This document shows positions 1-6,921 of a DNA stretch of 33,095 nt, piece after piece (position 1 is the stretch's first letter; every line of letters begins with the position of its first letter). This DNA is from Candidatus Caldatribacterium saccharofermentans OP9-77CS. GTDB lineage: Bacteria > Atribacterota > Atribacteria > Atribacterales > Caldatribacteriaceae. The notes under the pieces are model-generated. The model searched no databases. It had not been told where the DNA came from and saw nothing but the letters and a program-made list of their open reading frames with translations. The translations under genes and the position numbers were made by a program. The stretch lies in the NCBI GenBank assembly GCA_000347575.1, contig APCU01000006.1, forward strand, positions 3,925 through 37,019, in the 5' to 3' direction.

Positions 1-443
1 GTGAGCACCTTAGCGAGAGCAAGGTACCCATCCCGGGCGATATAGTCTTCGATGTTGAGAGGGTCGATGAGACCACAGTTGCGAAGGGCAATCTTTTTCT
101 GTTTCTCAAAGAACGCGATTTCTCGAAGGAACTTCTTGCGCTCTTCCTGGGGAGGCTGGTAGAGGAGTCGCTCCACCACCCGGCCCTTCAGGAGGTGCTC
201 CTCAACAATCTCACGTGCATCCTCTGGAGTGAGCTTCTGGTAGAACACACCCTCAGGGTAGATGATAGCCAGAGGACCGAGGTTGCACGGACCAACACAA
301 CCGGTTTCAATCAGCCGCACCTCTCCCTCCAGGCCGTTCTTCTGCATCTCTCGAAGCAAGGCCTCTTTGACCCGGAGGGCACCTGAGGAAATGCACGCTG
401 CTCCTGCACAGAGAAGTATCTGGCTCCGTTCAACGCCAGCCAT
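1..443 (-). CDS. hydB: HydB/NuoF-like NADH-binding hydrogenase subunit, N-terminal part (cut by window edge)
   Basis: The first 147 codons of a gene that continues past the left edge. The start ATG at 443-441 follows an AGGAGG ribosome site by seven bases. The visible part is a thioredoxin-like [2Fe-2S] domain with Cys12-x4-Cys17 and a second pair, C-x3-C, in the stretch TGCVGPCNLGP. This is the N-terminal extension found on the flavoprotein subunit of bifurcating [FeFe]-hydrogenases and formate dehydrogenases. Those subunits then carry NuoF-type FMN/NADH and 4Fe-4S domains, which would lie outside the window. It sits 17 bases downstream of the ferredoxin gene in the same operon. By family knowledge it would oxidise NADH (or reduce NAD) in the cytoplasm and pass electrons to a HydA catalytic subunit, probably the next gene. 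A NuoF-like subunit of a related NAD-dependent dehydrogenase is the main alternative. Confidence 0.85.
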   Translation of the reverse strand, partial: MAGVERSQILLCAGAACISSGALRVKEALLREMQKNGLEGEVRLIETGCVGPCNLGPLAIIYPEGVFYQKLTPEDAREIVEEHLLKGRVVERLLYQPPQEERKKFLREIAFFEKQKKIALRNCGLIDPLNIEDYIARDGYLALAKVL

Positions 444-460
444 ATTCCTGCCTCCTCACC

Positions 461-829
461 TCAGCGTTCAGTATGAACGACCCAGTCCCCCACGATTTGC
501 CCATTGACGATATGTGAAGCTACGAGCTGGCGGGCCTTCTCGGGAGTGAGGTCTCCGTAGAGCACACGCTCTGTTCCTTTCTCGATGCTCACCAGGGGCT
601 CGCGATCGCAGAGCCCGATACACCCTGCCTGGGTTACCAGAACGTTCGTCAGGTTCCGCTTTGCAATCTCGTCAAGAATCGCAGCCATTACCTGTCTTGC
701 CCCTGCAGCAATCCCGCATGTACCCATATGCACTGTGATTTTGTACTCCGCCTTCCCTTCCCGGAGGAGTGCCCTTTTCTGGGCTTCTTCCTTAATCCTC
801 TTCAAATCCTCAAGGCTTGTAATCTTCAT
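461..829 (-). CDS. Thioredoxin-like [2Fe-2S] ferredoxin of the hydrogenase operon
   Basis: A 122-residue protein of the thioredoxin-fold ferredoxin family that accompanies HydABC-type hydrogenase genes; its likely role is electron transfer within or next to the complex. The core contains GTCGIAAGA (residues 36-44) and C70-IGL-C74. The second Cys pair (C-x3-C) is intact. In the first pair only Cys38 is present: aligned to the HydB domain next door, the usual outer Cys is His34 and the inner ligand is displaced by one residue. Cluster binding by three Cys plus another ligand is therefore possible but not shown. The start ATG at 829 has a GGGAGGGA ribosome site. The gene overlaps the end of the upstream HATPase gene by 20 bases, which suggests coupled translation. 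Confidence 0.85.
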   Translation of the reverse strand: MKITSLEDLKRIKEEAQKRALLREGKAEYKITVHMGTCGIAAGARQVMAAILDEIAKRNLTNVLVTQAGCIGLCDREPLVSIEKGTERVLYGDLTPEKARQLVASHIVNGQIVGDWVVHTER

Positions 830-1379
830 TTGTCTGTCCCTCCCTCAGGGTGGTTTCGTGATAGGCAATCCAGTCTCGCAGAGCAGAGAGGAGCACAGGG
901 TTTCCTCCAGGGTTTTCTATCCCCAATGCTCTGAAAACCTCACTGCTTCTAAAAGAAAAACGACGTCCATTCACCTCATGGGAAAAGATGAATTCAACCT
1001 CAGGATGAGAGGCAAGAAGGACAAAGAGGGTTTCCGCAAGATCCCCCAAAGGGGGCACATCGATATGGCTCCGGCGAAAAGTCGCTTTCACCCTGGTTCC
1101 CTTGCCTTCCTCCGAGGTAATCTCAAGGTTTCCCCCACACTGCTTGCTCAGCTGGGCAATAAGAGGGAGACCCAGGCCGACTTTTTTCCCTTTCGTGGAG
1201 AAGAAGGGGTCCACAGCCTGCTGCCGTGTTTTCTCATCCATCCCTCTTCCGTCATCCTCAACAACCATTTCCAAGAGGTCTCTCGCCGAGTCTTCGAGAA
1301 GGGAAATGGTGATTCTCCGCGCCCCCGCCCGGAGAGCGTTCTCCACAAGGTCAAGAATATGGAGCGAGAGCTCTTTCAT
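810..1379 (-). CDS. HATPase-domain protein (histidine-kinase-like ATPase) of the hydrogenase operon
   Basis: A 189-residue protein with a GHKL/HATPase_c fold near its N-terminus. The N-box is E13-N14 followed by ALRAGA, the G1 box is D42-D43-GRG, and the G2 box is GLGLP at 68-72. There is no DHp helix with a phospho-accepting His, no sensor domain and no membrane segment, so it is not an ordinary sensor kinase. Proteins that begin MKELSLHILD and carry this domain are recurrently placed between the NuoE-like and NuoF-like subunits of bifurcating hydrogenase operons in Thermotogae, Firmicutes and relatives. Their biochemical role is not established. The start ATG at 1379 lies four bases after the NuoE stop, with a GAGGA element close to it. 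Confidence 0.85.
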   Translation of the reverse strand: MKELSLHILDLVENALRAGARRITISLLEDSARDLLEMVVEDDGRGMDEKTRQQAVDPFFSTKGKKVGLGLPLIAQLSKQCGGNLEITSEEGKGTRVKATFRRSHIDVPPLGDLAETLFVLLASHPEVEFIFSHEVNGRRFSFRSSEVFRALGIENPGGNPVLLSALRDWIAYHETTLREGQTNEDYKP

Positions 1380-1382
1380 TCC

Positions 1383-1868
1383 TCACTGGTAATCCTTGAG
1401 GATGTCCATAACCTGGGATGGGTTCACCCGTTTGTGGACATCGTTATCGACACGCATGACTGGTGCCAGCCCACATGCCCCTGCACAGCGCATGACCTCA
1501 AGGGAGAACAACCCGTCTGGCGTAACGCCTCCAACCTCCACCTGGAGTTCTTCCCGCAAGCGATCGAGGATTTCCTGTCCTCCCCGGACGTAGCACGCTG
1601 TTCCAAGACACACCTGAATCACGTGCTTCCCCCTGGGCTTCATGGAAAAGAAGTGGTAGAAGGTCACCACGCCATAGACTTCACTCAGGGGAACGTTGAG
1701 TACCTGGGAGACCTTCTTCAGCACCCAGGGAGGAAGATACCCGATGAGGTTCTGGGCTCTGTGGAGGGCCTGGATGAGCACTCCGGGTTTTCCCCGAAAT
1801 TCCTCGAGAGCCTGTTCCAGAAGTTCTTCCTGTTCTCTCGACCCATGCTCTGCCACTGCCTGCGCCAT
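1383..1868 (-). CDS. hydC: NuoE/HydC-like [2Fe-2S] subunit of NAD-dependent hydrogenase
   Basis: A 161-residue protein homologous to the 24-kDa NuoE subunit, which carries one [2Fe-2S] cluster. All four ligands are visible in the canonical spacing: Cys87-x4-Cys92 and Cys128-x3-Cys132. The N-terminal helical part includes the family segment LSEVYGVVTFYHFF (61-74). It is the first gene of the hydrogenase-type operon and has its own promoter 37 bases upstream. I chose the ATG at 1868 because a GGGAGGAGA ribosome site lies just before it. A longer in-frame extension up to 1961 would run through the promoter and is not credible. With a HydB/NuoF-like gene downstream, a HydABC bifurcating hydrogenase is more likely than respiratory complex I. 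Confidence 0.92.
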   Translation of the reverse strand: MAQAVAEHGSREQEELLEQALEEFRGKPGVLIQALHRAQNLIGYLPPWVLKKVSQVLNVPLSEVYGVVTFYHFFSMKPRGKHVIQVCLGTACYVRGGQEILDRLREELQVEVGGVTPDGLFSLEVMRCAGACGLAPVMRVDNDVHKRVNPSQVMDILKDYQ

Positions 1869-1904
1869 TTGGTTCTCCTCCCGCTGGAACGTAAGTTTTT
1901 CAAT

Positions 1905-1933
1905 ATTATAAACTAACGAACAGTGTATCTCAA
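1905..1933 (-). promoter_or_regulatory. Sigma-70-type promoter of the hydrogenase operon
   Basis: On the minus strand the -35 box is TTGAGA (1933-1928), the spacer is 17 bases and the -10 box is TATAAT (1910-1905). This matches consensus at 11 of 12 positions. Transcription would start near 1898, leaving a leader of about 30 bases before the hydC start. It lies in one of the few real gaps in the window, between clpB and hydC. I found no clear Rex-like palindrome or terminator in the same gap. Confidence 0.8.
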
Positions 1934-1964
1934 CAAGAGAGCAATCCAGGCACCTCCACAAACC

Positions 1965-4397
1965 TCACACACCGATTGTGGCTCGCGCTTCAAGGCGACG
2001 AAGCTTCAGGACCCCATTTTCCACGTACACTTCAATGGTATCTCCAGGCTGGAACGTCCCCCGGATGAGTTCCGCAGAAAGCGGGCTTTCGATGGTCCGC
2101 TGGATGAGCCGCCGCAGGGGACGAGCCCCGAAATCTGGATCGTAACCTCTTTCGGCAAGGTACTCCCGTGCCTCATCGGTGAGGACGATATCCATATTCT
2201 GCTCTCTGAGACGTTTTCGAAGCCGAGAGATGAGAAGGTCCACGATGGCCTGAATTTCTTTCCTGGTCAGGGGGTGGAAAACGATGATTTCGTCAATGCG
2301 GTTGATGAACTCGGGCTTAAAGTACCGGTGGACTTCCTCGAGAACCCGCTCTTTCACTCTCCGCACTGCATCTTTGTCCTCAGGGTCAATACCCCGGAAG
2401 TACTGGCTCCCCAGGTTTGAGGTCATAATGATCACCGTGTTGGAAAAGTCCACCGTTCTCCCCTGACCATCGGTCAGGCGAGCGTCATCGAGAATCTGAA
2501 GGAAAATGTTGAACACATCGGGATGGGCCTTTTCCACTTCGTCGAAAAGAATAACCTGGTAGGGTCTTCGCCGGACAACTTCCGTGAGCTGTCCTCCCTC
2601 CTCGTATCCCACATATCCCGGAGGAGCACCAATGAGACGGGAAACGGCGTGTTTCTCCATGTACTCGGACATATCAAGGCGCAGGAGCGCTCCCTCGTCA
2701 CCAAACAGGAACTCAGCCAGAGCCTTGGCCAGTTCGGTCTTCCCGACTCCTGTGGGACCCAAGAAAAGGAAGGAACCAATGGGCCGCCGCCCTTCGGATA
2801 TACCAGCCCGAGAACGACGAATGGCTTCCGCTACCGCATGAACTGCCTCTTCCTGATCCACTACCCTCCTGTGGAGTTCTTCCTCCATGTTCAGGAGTTT
2901 TTTGCGTTCCTCCTCAAGGAGCTTTGACACCGGAATACCAGTCCAGCTTGAAACAATCTGAGCGATGTCCTCTTCGGTAACCACTTCGTTCAACGATCTC
3001 TGCCTGAGCCACTTCTCTTTCTCTTCCTGGTAACGCTTCTGCAGCGCCTCGGCTTCATCCCTCAAACGCGCAGCCTTCTCGTACTCCTGCGCCTGCACCG
3101 CAGCCATGCCTTCTTTTGCCAGTTGCTGCAGCCGTTCTTCCATTTCACGCAGTTCCTGAGGAACACTCTCCAGTTCAATCCGTTTTTTACTGGCTGCCTC
3201 ATCCATAAGGTCAATGGCTTTGTCCGGCAGAAACCGGTCAGTGATGTATTTGCTCGCCAGCTCGCAGGCAGCACAAATTGCTTCATCGCTGATTTTCACC
3301 TTATGGTGAGCTTCATACCGATCCCGCAACCCCCGAAGGATTTCTTTGGTTTCCTCAACGCTCGGTTCGCCGACATAGACTGGCTGGAATCGCCGTTCCA
3401 GGGCCGGATCTTTCTCAATGTACTTCCGGTACTCATCAAGCGTCGTTGCCCCAATGCAGCGGAGTTCCCCCCTTGCCAGGGCAGGCTTCAGGAGATTGGC
3501 CGCATCAATAGCTCCTTCTGCTGCTCCTGCCCCCACTACTGTGTGGAGCTCATCGATGAAGAGGATAATCTTCCCCTCGGATTTCTGGACCTCTTCAAGC
3601 ACCGCCTTCAGCCGCTCTTCAAACTCTCCGCGGAACTTTGCCCCAGCAAGCAGCGCTCCCATGTCCAGAGCAACAATCCTCTTGTTCTTGAGGCTCTCCG
3701 GCACCTCACCTCGAACGATTTTCTGGGCAAGGCCCTCGACAATGGCAGTTTTCCCAACACCTGGATCCCCAATGAGGACAGGGTTGTTCTTGGTTTTCCG
3801 GCTCAAAATCTGGATCACCCGTCGTATTTCTTCCTCCCGACCAATGACCGGGTCAAGTTTCCCTTCCCTGGCAAGCCGCGTGAGATCCCTTCCATACCGC
3901 TCGAGGGCCATGTATTTCCCCTCGGCGTGCGGATCTTCCACCCGCCGGTGCCCGCGGATTTCCTGAAGGGCCCGGTAGATTTTTTCAACATCAATGCCAT
4001 GGGTACGAAGCAGGCGGTAACTTGCACCCGTTTCCTCTCGAGCAATGGCGATGAGGAGATGTTCCACCCCCACGTATTCGTCCTTCAAACGCTTGGCTTC
4101 TTCCTCTGCCCCGGTAAGAACCGACTTTGCCCGGGGAGTGATGTAAATCTGCATTTCCTGGGAACCCTGGTAGTAAATCTTCGGGTACCGCTCAAGGGCC
4201 TCCTCAAGTTCTCGCTCCAGAACCTGCGGATGGACCCCACATCGTTCAAGGATCTGTGGTGCCAAACCATTAGGCTGCTTCAAAAGTGCAAGCAAGAGGT
4301 GCTCCACATCGAGCTGATTGTGGTGGTATTCAAGGAGCAGGTCCTGCGCAAGAGCAATGGCCTCCTTGGCTTTTTCGGTGAACTGGTCAAACCGCAT
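1965..4397 (-). CDS. clpB: Clp AAA+ disaggregase, ClpB-like with a short ClpC-type middle domain
   Basis: An 810-residue Hsp100 protein. In order it has a double Clp_N repeat (1-145), AAA-1 with Walker A GDPGVGKT (210-217) and Walker B ILFIDELH (278-285), a short middle region (about 405-475), and AAA-2 with Walker A GPTGVGKT (547-554), pore loop GYVG (594-597) and Walker B (615-622), then the D2-small domain. The middle region is about 70 residues with a UVR-like segment ([18 protein letters not shown], 435-452), as in ClpC. The insertion that carries the ClpP-binding GF loop in ClpC is replaced by [13 protein letters not shown], and the C-terminal third resembles ClpB. It is the last gene of a heat-shock operon, so I infer ATP-driven protein disaggregation with DnaK/DnaJ rather than proteolysis. 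The ATG at 4397 has a GGAGGAG ribosome site and overlaps hspR by 11 bases. ClpC is the alternative name. Confidence 0.9.
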   Translation of the reverse strand: MRFDQFTEKAKEAIALAQDLLLEYHHNQLDVEHLLLALLKQPNGLAPQILERCGVHPQVLERELEEALERYPKIYYQGSQEMQIYITPRAKSVLTGAEEEAKRLKDEYVGVEHLLIAIAREETGASYRLLRTHGIDVEKIYRALQEIRGHRRVEDPHAEGKYMALERYGRDLTRLAREGKLDPVIGREEEIRRVIQILSRKTKNNPVLIGDPGVGKTAIVEGLAQKIVRGEVPESLKNKRIVALDMGALLAGAKFRGEFEERLKAVLEEVQKSEGKIILFIDELHTVVGAGAAEGAIDAANLLKPALARGELRCIGATTLDEYRKYIEKDPALERRFQPVYVGEPSVEETKEILRGLRDRYEAHHKVKISDEAICAACELASKYITDRFLPDKAIDLMDEAASKKRIELESVPQELREMEERLQQLAKEGMAAVQAQEYEKAARLRDEAEALQKRYQEEKEKWLRQRSLNEVVTEEDIAQIVSSWTGIPVSKLLEEERKKLLNMEEELHRRVVDQEEAVHAVAEAIRRSRAGISEGRRPIGSFLFLGPTGVGKTELAKALAEFLFGDEGALLRLDMSEYMEKHAVSRLIGAPPGYVGYEEGGQLTEVVRRRPYQVILFDEVEKAHPDVFNIFLQILDDARLTDGQGRTVDFSNTVIIMTSNLGSQYFRGIDPEDKDAVRRVKERVLEEVHRYFKPEFINRIDEIIVFHPLTRKEIQAIVDLLISRLRKRLREQNMDIVLTDEAREYLAERGYDPDFGARPLRRLIQRTIESPLSAELIRGTFQPGDTIEVYVENGVLKLRRLEARATIGV

Positions 4398-4707
4398 CGG
4401 CTTTCTCCTCCTTCCTCTTCCGTTCAAGCTCTTCCTTTTCACGCCGAAGCCTTTCAAGCTGATCACTCAGCCGCAAAATAATCTCCACCCCCGCCAGATT
4501 CACCCCCATATCCTGGGTCAGCACTTTGATACGCCGAATTCTCTCCACATCACTCTGGGTGTAGAAACGCACATTTCCCCTGCCCCGCTTGGGCGTGATG
4601 AGACCCACCCGTTCGTAGTAACGCAGAGTCTGGGGATGAACCTGGGTCATCTCTGCCACAACCCCAATGGTCAGGTACTCCATCTCCCCCTGAAATTTCT
4701 TCTTCAT
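4387..4707 (-). CDS. hspR: HspR-type MerR-family heat-shock repressor
   Basis: A 106-residue MerR-family regulator. The winged-helix N-terminus reads [19 protein letters not shown] (11-29), followed by [12 protein letters not shown], then [13 protein letters not shown] and the HspR hallmark [12 protein letters not shown] (63-74). A basic, charged coiled-coil tail (80-103) follows. There is no Cys effector site. HspR binds HAIR inverted repeats and represses dnaK/clpB operons, using DnaK as a co-repressor in Streptomyces. Its place between dnaJ and clpB matches that role. A HAIR-like repeat lies over the operon promoter at 6311-6330, so autoregulation is likely. The ATG at 4707 follows GGAGGCGAAAGG. 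A second in-frame ATG at 4683 has its purine run too close to be preferred. Confidence 0.92.
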   Translation of the reverse strand: MKKKFQGEMEYLTIGVVAEMTQVHPQTLRYYERVGLITPKRGRGNVRFYTQSDVERIRRIKVLTQDMGVNLAGVEIILRLSDQLERLRREKEELERKRKEEKADAV

Positions 4708-4720
4708 GCCTTTCGCCTCC

Positions 4721-5785
4721 TCACGCACTGAGGAGATGTTTCCTCGGGTTCTCCTTGCGAAGTGCAGCAAACTCCCGGAGGAGCTCCCGTTCCCTCTCGG
4801 TGAGCCCCTGGGGAACCACAACGTGAACCTTCACCAGCTGGTCTCCCCGACCACTATTCCCCCGTTTCGGGAACCCCAGACCCCGAAGGCGGAATACCGT
4901 TCCGTTCTGCGTCTCGGGAGGAATCTTCATCCGAACCTTTCCCAAAAGCGTCGGGACCTCAATCTCCGTTCCCAGTGCTGCCTCAGGAAAGGTCAAGGGA
5001 AGGTCTAAAAGCACATCGTCCCCATCACGCCTGAAGAAGGCGTGGGGTCGAACCCGAACCTGAAGGTACAGATCCCTCCCACCTGCAACCCCGGGCACCC
5101 GGAGTTTCGTTCCATCGCTCACCCCCGCAGGAATGGTCACGCTGACGGTTTTGCTTTTTTTCTCTACTCCCGCTCCGCCACAGACGCGACACCTTCCACC
5201 CATCCGTTCCTCTCCCGTTCCGCCACAGGAGGAGCAGATTTCCTCGTACTCCACACGGATATTCCGGGAAGTACCCTGGAAGCTCTCCTCAAAAGAAATC
5301 TCCACATCCTGAACAACATCCCGTCGTCTCTTCTCTTCCGTGGCGGTAAAACCGCCCTCGGGAGATGTAAAGAAACGGAAGGTCGTTGCCCTTCGGGAAC
5401 GAAGGCGGTCACCCAGGAGGTCCCCAAAAAACATTTTGAAGAAATCGCTGAAATCCCCAAATTCGAAGTCCGTGGTAAATTCCGACGAAGAAGCCCTCGC
5501 CGACTGACCATACCGGCGGTAGAAGTCCTGCCAGAACGCCTCAGTATCTCTGTGGCCGTAAGTTGCCCAGGCTGCCCCAAGCTCATCGTAACGCTTCCGT
5601 TTCTCAGGATCGCTCAGCACCTCGTAGGCCTCGTTGATTTCCTTGAACTTCCTCTCCGCTTCTTTGTCTCCCGGGTTGAGGTCCGGGTGATATTTTCTGG
5701 CAAGACGCCGGTAGGCCCTTTTGATTTCTTTCTCGTCGGCATTCCTTGGGACACCAAGGATGGCATAGTAGTCTTTGAACTCCAT
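4721..5785 (-). CDS. dnaJ: DnaJ/Hsp40 co-chaperone with a halved zinc module
   Basis: A 354-residue J-protein. The J domain is residues 4-70 with the catalytic HPD at 33-35. The linker (about 75-150) is rich in Phe, Ser and Arg and has only traces of the usual Gly/Phe region. The zinc part holds two CxxCxGxG-type repeats (CSSCGGTG at 184-191 and CRVCGGAG at 199-206) instead of four, enough for one zinc site. Two beta-barrel substrate-binding domains follow (about 207-345). It would stimulate DnaK ATPase activity and deliver clients; no dnaK or grpE is present in this window. It lies between hsp20 and hspR, and a strong hairpin sits in its leader. The start ATG at 5785 has a GGGGGTGA ribosome site. 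It is intermediate between DnaJ and zinc-less CbpA types. Confidence 0.9.
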   Translation of the reverse strand: MEFKDYYAILGVPRNADEKEIKRAYRRLARKYHPDLNPGDKEAERKFKEINEAYEVLSDPEKRKRYDELGAAWATYGHRDTEAFWQDFYRRYGQSARASSSEFTTDFEFGDFSDFFKMFFGDLLGDRLRSRRATTFRFFTSPEGGFTATEEKRRRDVVQDVEISFEESFQGTSRNIRVEYEEICSSCGGTGEERMGGRCRVCGGAGVEKKSKTVSVTIPAGVSDGTKLRVPGVAGGRDLYLQVRVRPHAFFRRDGDDVLLDLPLTFPEAALGTEIEVPTLLGKVRMKIPPETQNGTVFRLRGLGFPKRGNSGRGDQLVKVHVVVPQGLTERERELLREFAALRKENPRKHLLSA

Positions 5786-5801
5786 GTTCCGTTCACCCCC
5801 A

Positions 5802-5824
5802 GGGGGAGAGAAGACCTCTCCCCC
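5802..5824 (-). other. Intercistronic hairpin between hsp20 and dnaJ
   Basis: A perfect 9-base-pair inverted repeat: GGGGGAGAG at 5802-5810 and CTCTCCCCC at 5816-5824, with a five-base loop. It lies just after the hsp20 stop and ends 16 bases before the dnaJ start. No U-run follows on the transcribed strand, so it is not a standard intrinsic terminator. It could set the hsp20:dnaJ ratio by RNA processing or stability, or modulate access to the GGGGGU ribosome site beside it. The function is inferred. Confidence 0.6.
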
Positions 5825-5829
5825 CTCTC

Positions 5830-6258
5830 TCAGCTTTCCTGAATGACAATCCGTCGTGCTCTCTGTTCCTCAACCTTGGGAAGGCGAATCTCTAAAACGC
5901 CATTCCGGTAGGTTGCAGTGACCCGATCAACGTCCACAGGAACCCGAAGGGCAAATGCCCTGGAGAAGGGACCGTAAACCCTCTCCTGGCGGAGGAAGCG
6001 AACCTCCCCATCAAGGGGTTTGCGTTCCCCTTTTACCGTAACCTGGTCACCGGAAACGCTGATCTCGATGTTCTTCTGATCCACTCCAGGAAGGTCCAAG
6101 AACACCACGATTTCCTTCTCATCCTCCACAACATCAGCTGGGGGAATCCACACCTCTTTCTTGCGCTCGTAAGTGGGGAAACTCTCTTCTAAGAGCCTCG
6201 CCACACGTTCCTGAAGGTCCGCAATGTCCCGCCAGAGATCAAACCGAGGAATCGCCAT
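5830..6258 (-). CDS. hsp20: Small heat-shock protein, Hsp20/alpha-crystallin family
   Basis: A 142-residue ATP-independent holdase. The alpha-crystallin domain spans about residues 38-132, with FLDLPGVD (53-60), the QVTVKGER strand (72-79) and the family signature [12 protein letters not shown] (117-128). The C-terminal tail ends in IVIQES, a possible I/V-x-I/V oligomerisation motif. It is first in the operon and would be the most abundant product when HspR repression is lifted. I chose the ATG at 6258 because an AGAGGTG ribosome site lies six bases upstream. An in-frame GTG nine bases earlier overlaps that site. A second, quite different Hsp20 is encoded at 20880-21323. Confidence 0.95.
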   Translation of the reverse strand: MAIPRFDLWRDIADLQERVARLLEESFPTYERKKEVWIPPADVVEDEKEIVVFLDLPGVDQKNIEISVSGDQVTVKGERKPLDGEVRFLRQERVYGPFSRAFALRVPVDVDRVTATYRNGVLEIRLPKVEEQRARRIVIQES

Positions 6259-6300
6259 GGCAATCACCTCTCTTTTACCTTCTTTGACTTTTCAGGGAGC

Positions 6301-6329
6301 ATTATACGAGCTTGCCAGAGATTTGTCAA
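6301..6329 (-). promoter_or_regulatory. Perfect-consensus promoter of the heat-shock operon
   Basis: On the minus strand the -35 box is TTGACA (6329-6324), the spacer is 17 bases and the -10 box is TATAAT (6306-6301), matching consensus at 12 of 12 positions. Transcription would start near 6294 and give a leader of about 35 bases before the hsp20 ATG. A housekeeping-type promoter this strong fits control by a repressor (HspR) rather than by an alternative heat-shock sigma factor. Confidence 0.88.
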
Positions 6330-6330
6330 G
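6311..6330. promoter_or_regulatory. HAIR-like inverted repeat, candidate HspR operator
   Basis: The arms are CTTGCCA (6311-6317) and TGTCAAG (6324-6330), separated by six bases and matching at six of seven pairs. The known HAIR operator of HspR has CTTGAGT and ACTCAAG arms seven bases apart, so the outer CTTG/CAAG half-sites are kept but the spacing is one base shorter. The repeat covers the -35 box and spacer of the heat-shock promoter, so bound HspR would block RNA polymerase. The assignment is inferred from sequence, position and the hspR gene in the same operon. Confidence 0.6.
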
Positions 6331-6368
6331 ATTCGTCAGGAATTGTCAAAGAGGAGGGAGAAATGTCA
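6319..6368. repeat. Four 10-base phased repeats ending GTCA upstream of hsp20
   Basis: Three adjacent decamers on the plus strand, AGATTTGTCA (6319-6328), AGATTCGTCA (6329-6338) and GGAATTGTCA (6339-6348), are followed after one unrelated decamer by AGAAATGTCA (6359-6368). The exact 10-base register puts the TGACA cores on about the same face of the helix. The first unit overlaps the HAIR-like repeat and the -35 box; the last covers the stop codon of the upstream HD-domain gene. They could be extra HspR or other regulator contacts, or decayed duplications of the -35 region. Confidence 0.5.
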
Positions 6369-6917
6369 GAGTTCCAAGGTCTCCGCCTGCTCCTGCATAG
6401 CCCCAAGCGCAATACCCAGAAATTCCTCAAGGGGAAGACCGAGAGCCTTGCAGGAAAGTATCTGCTCCCGTTTCGCTCCACGGGCAAAGCCCTTCTCCCG
6501 AAACCGGGAAAGCAGAAAGGCAACGTCCACATTTCGTATGCTCTTTTGGGGATGAACGAGCACACAGGCAACGATGAAACCGCTCGTTGGGTCAACAGCC
6601 CAGAGCGCCTTTGCCATGCGCCCTTCCGGCTGGTACCCCGTCATCTCATTGTGGGCACGAACAGCCAGGACAATGGCCTCTGAAAATCCAGCTTCTTTGA
6701 GAAGCTGCGCCCCAAGAAGGCCGTGCTTTTCAGGTTCTCCTTTTGTGAGCTCGTAGTCGATGTCATGGAGAAGGCCCGCCATGGCCCACTCCGCCTGGTC
6801 CTCACCAAAAACCTGGGCCAGGCGTCCCATAATGGCCTCACAGGCGAGGCTGTGCTTTATGAGATTTCGATGGGTGAGGTACTTTTGAAGAAAAGCAAGG
6901 GCTTCCTCCCGGGTCAT
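6366..6917 (-). CDS. HD-domain (HDIG-type) hydrolase
   Basis: A 183-residue cytoplasmic HD-superfamily protein. Metal-binding candidates are His22 and the HD pair His51-Asp52 in LLHDIDYE, plus His80 or His88 and Asp129 further on. The length and the single HDIG-type domain match a widespread family of predicted phosphohydrolases whose substrate is mostly unknown. There is no sensor, transmembrane or GYP motif, so I would not call it a cyclic-di-GMP phosphodiesterase. It is the last gene of the long upstream run, four bases after the M23 gene. The start ATG at 6917 has a GAGGCGGTGAG ribosome site. The heat-shock promoter begins immediately past its stop. Confidence 0.8.
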   Translation of the reverse strand: MTREEALAFLQKYLTHRNLIKHSLACEAIMGRLAQVFGEDQAEWAMAGLLHDIDYELTKGEPEKHGLLGAQLLKEAGFSEAIVLAVRAHNEMTGYQPEGRMAKALWAVDPTSGFIVACVLVHPQKSIRNVDVAFLLSRFREKGFARGAKREQILSCKALGLPLEEFLGIALGAMQEQAETLEL

Positions 6918-6921
6918 AGGC

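Noticed and set aside
585-1916. Plus-strand open frame of 443 codons opposite the hydrogenase genes
   Set aside because: It is antisense to three well-supported genes and contains no family motif. Similar antisense frames at 3123-4481 and 12562-14202 were rejected for the same reason.
1869-1964. Rex-type operator or terminator between clpB and hydC
   Set aside because: No TTGTTAA/TTAACAA-like palindrome and no stem followed by T-run on either strand; only the promoter is supported.
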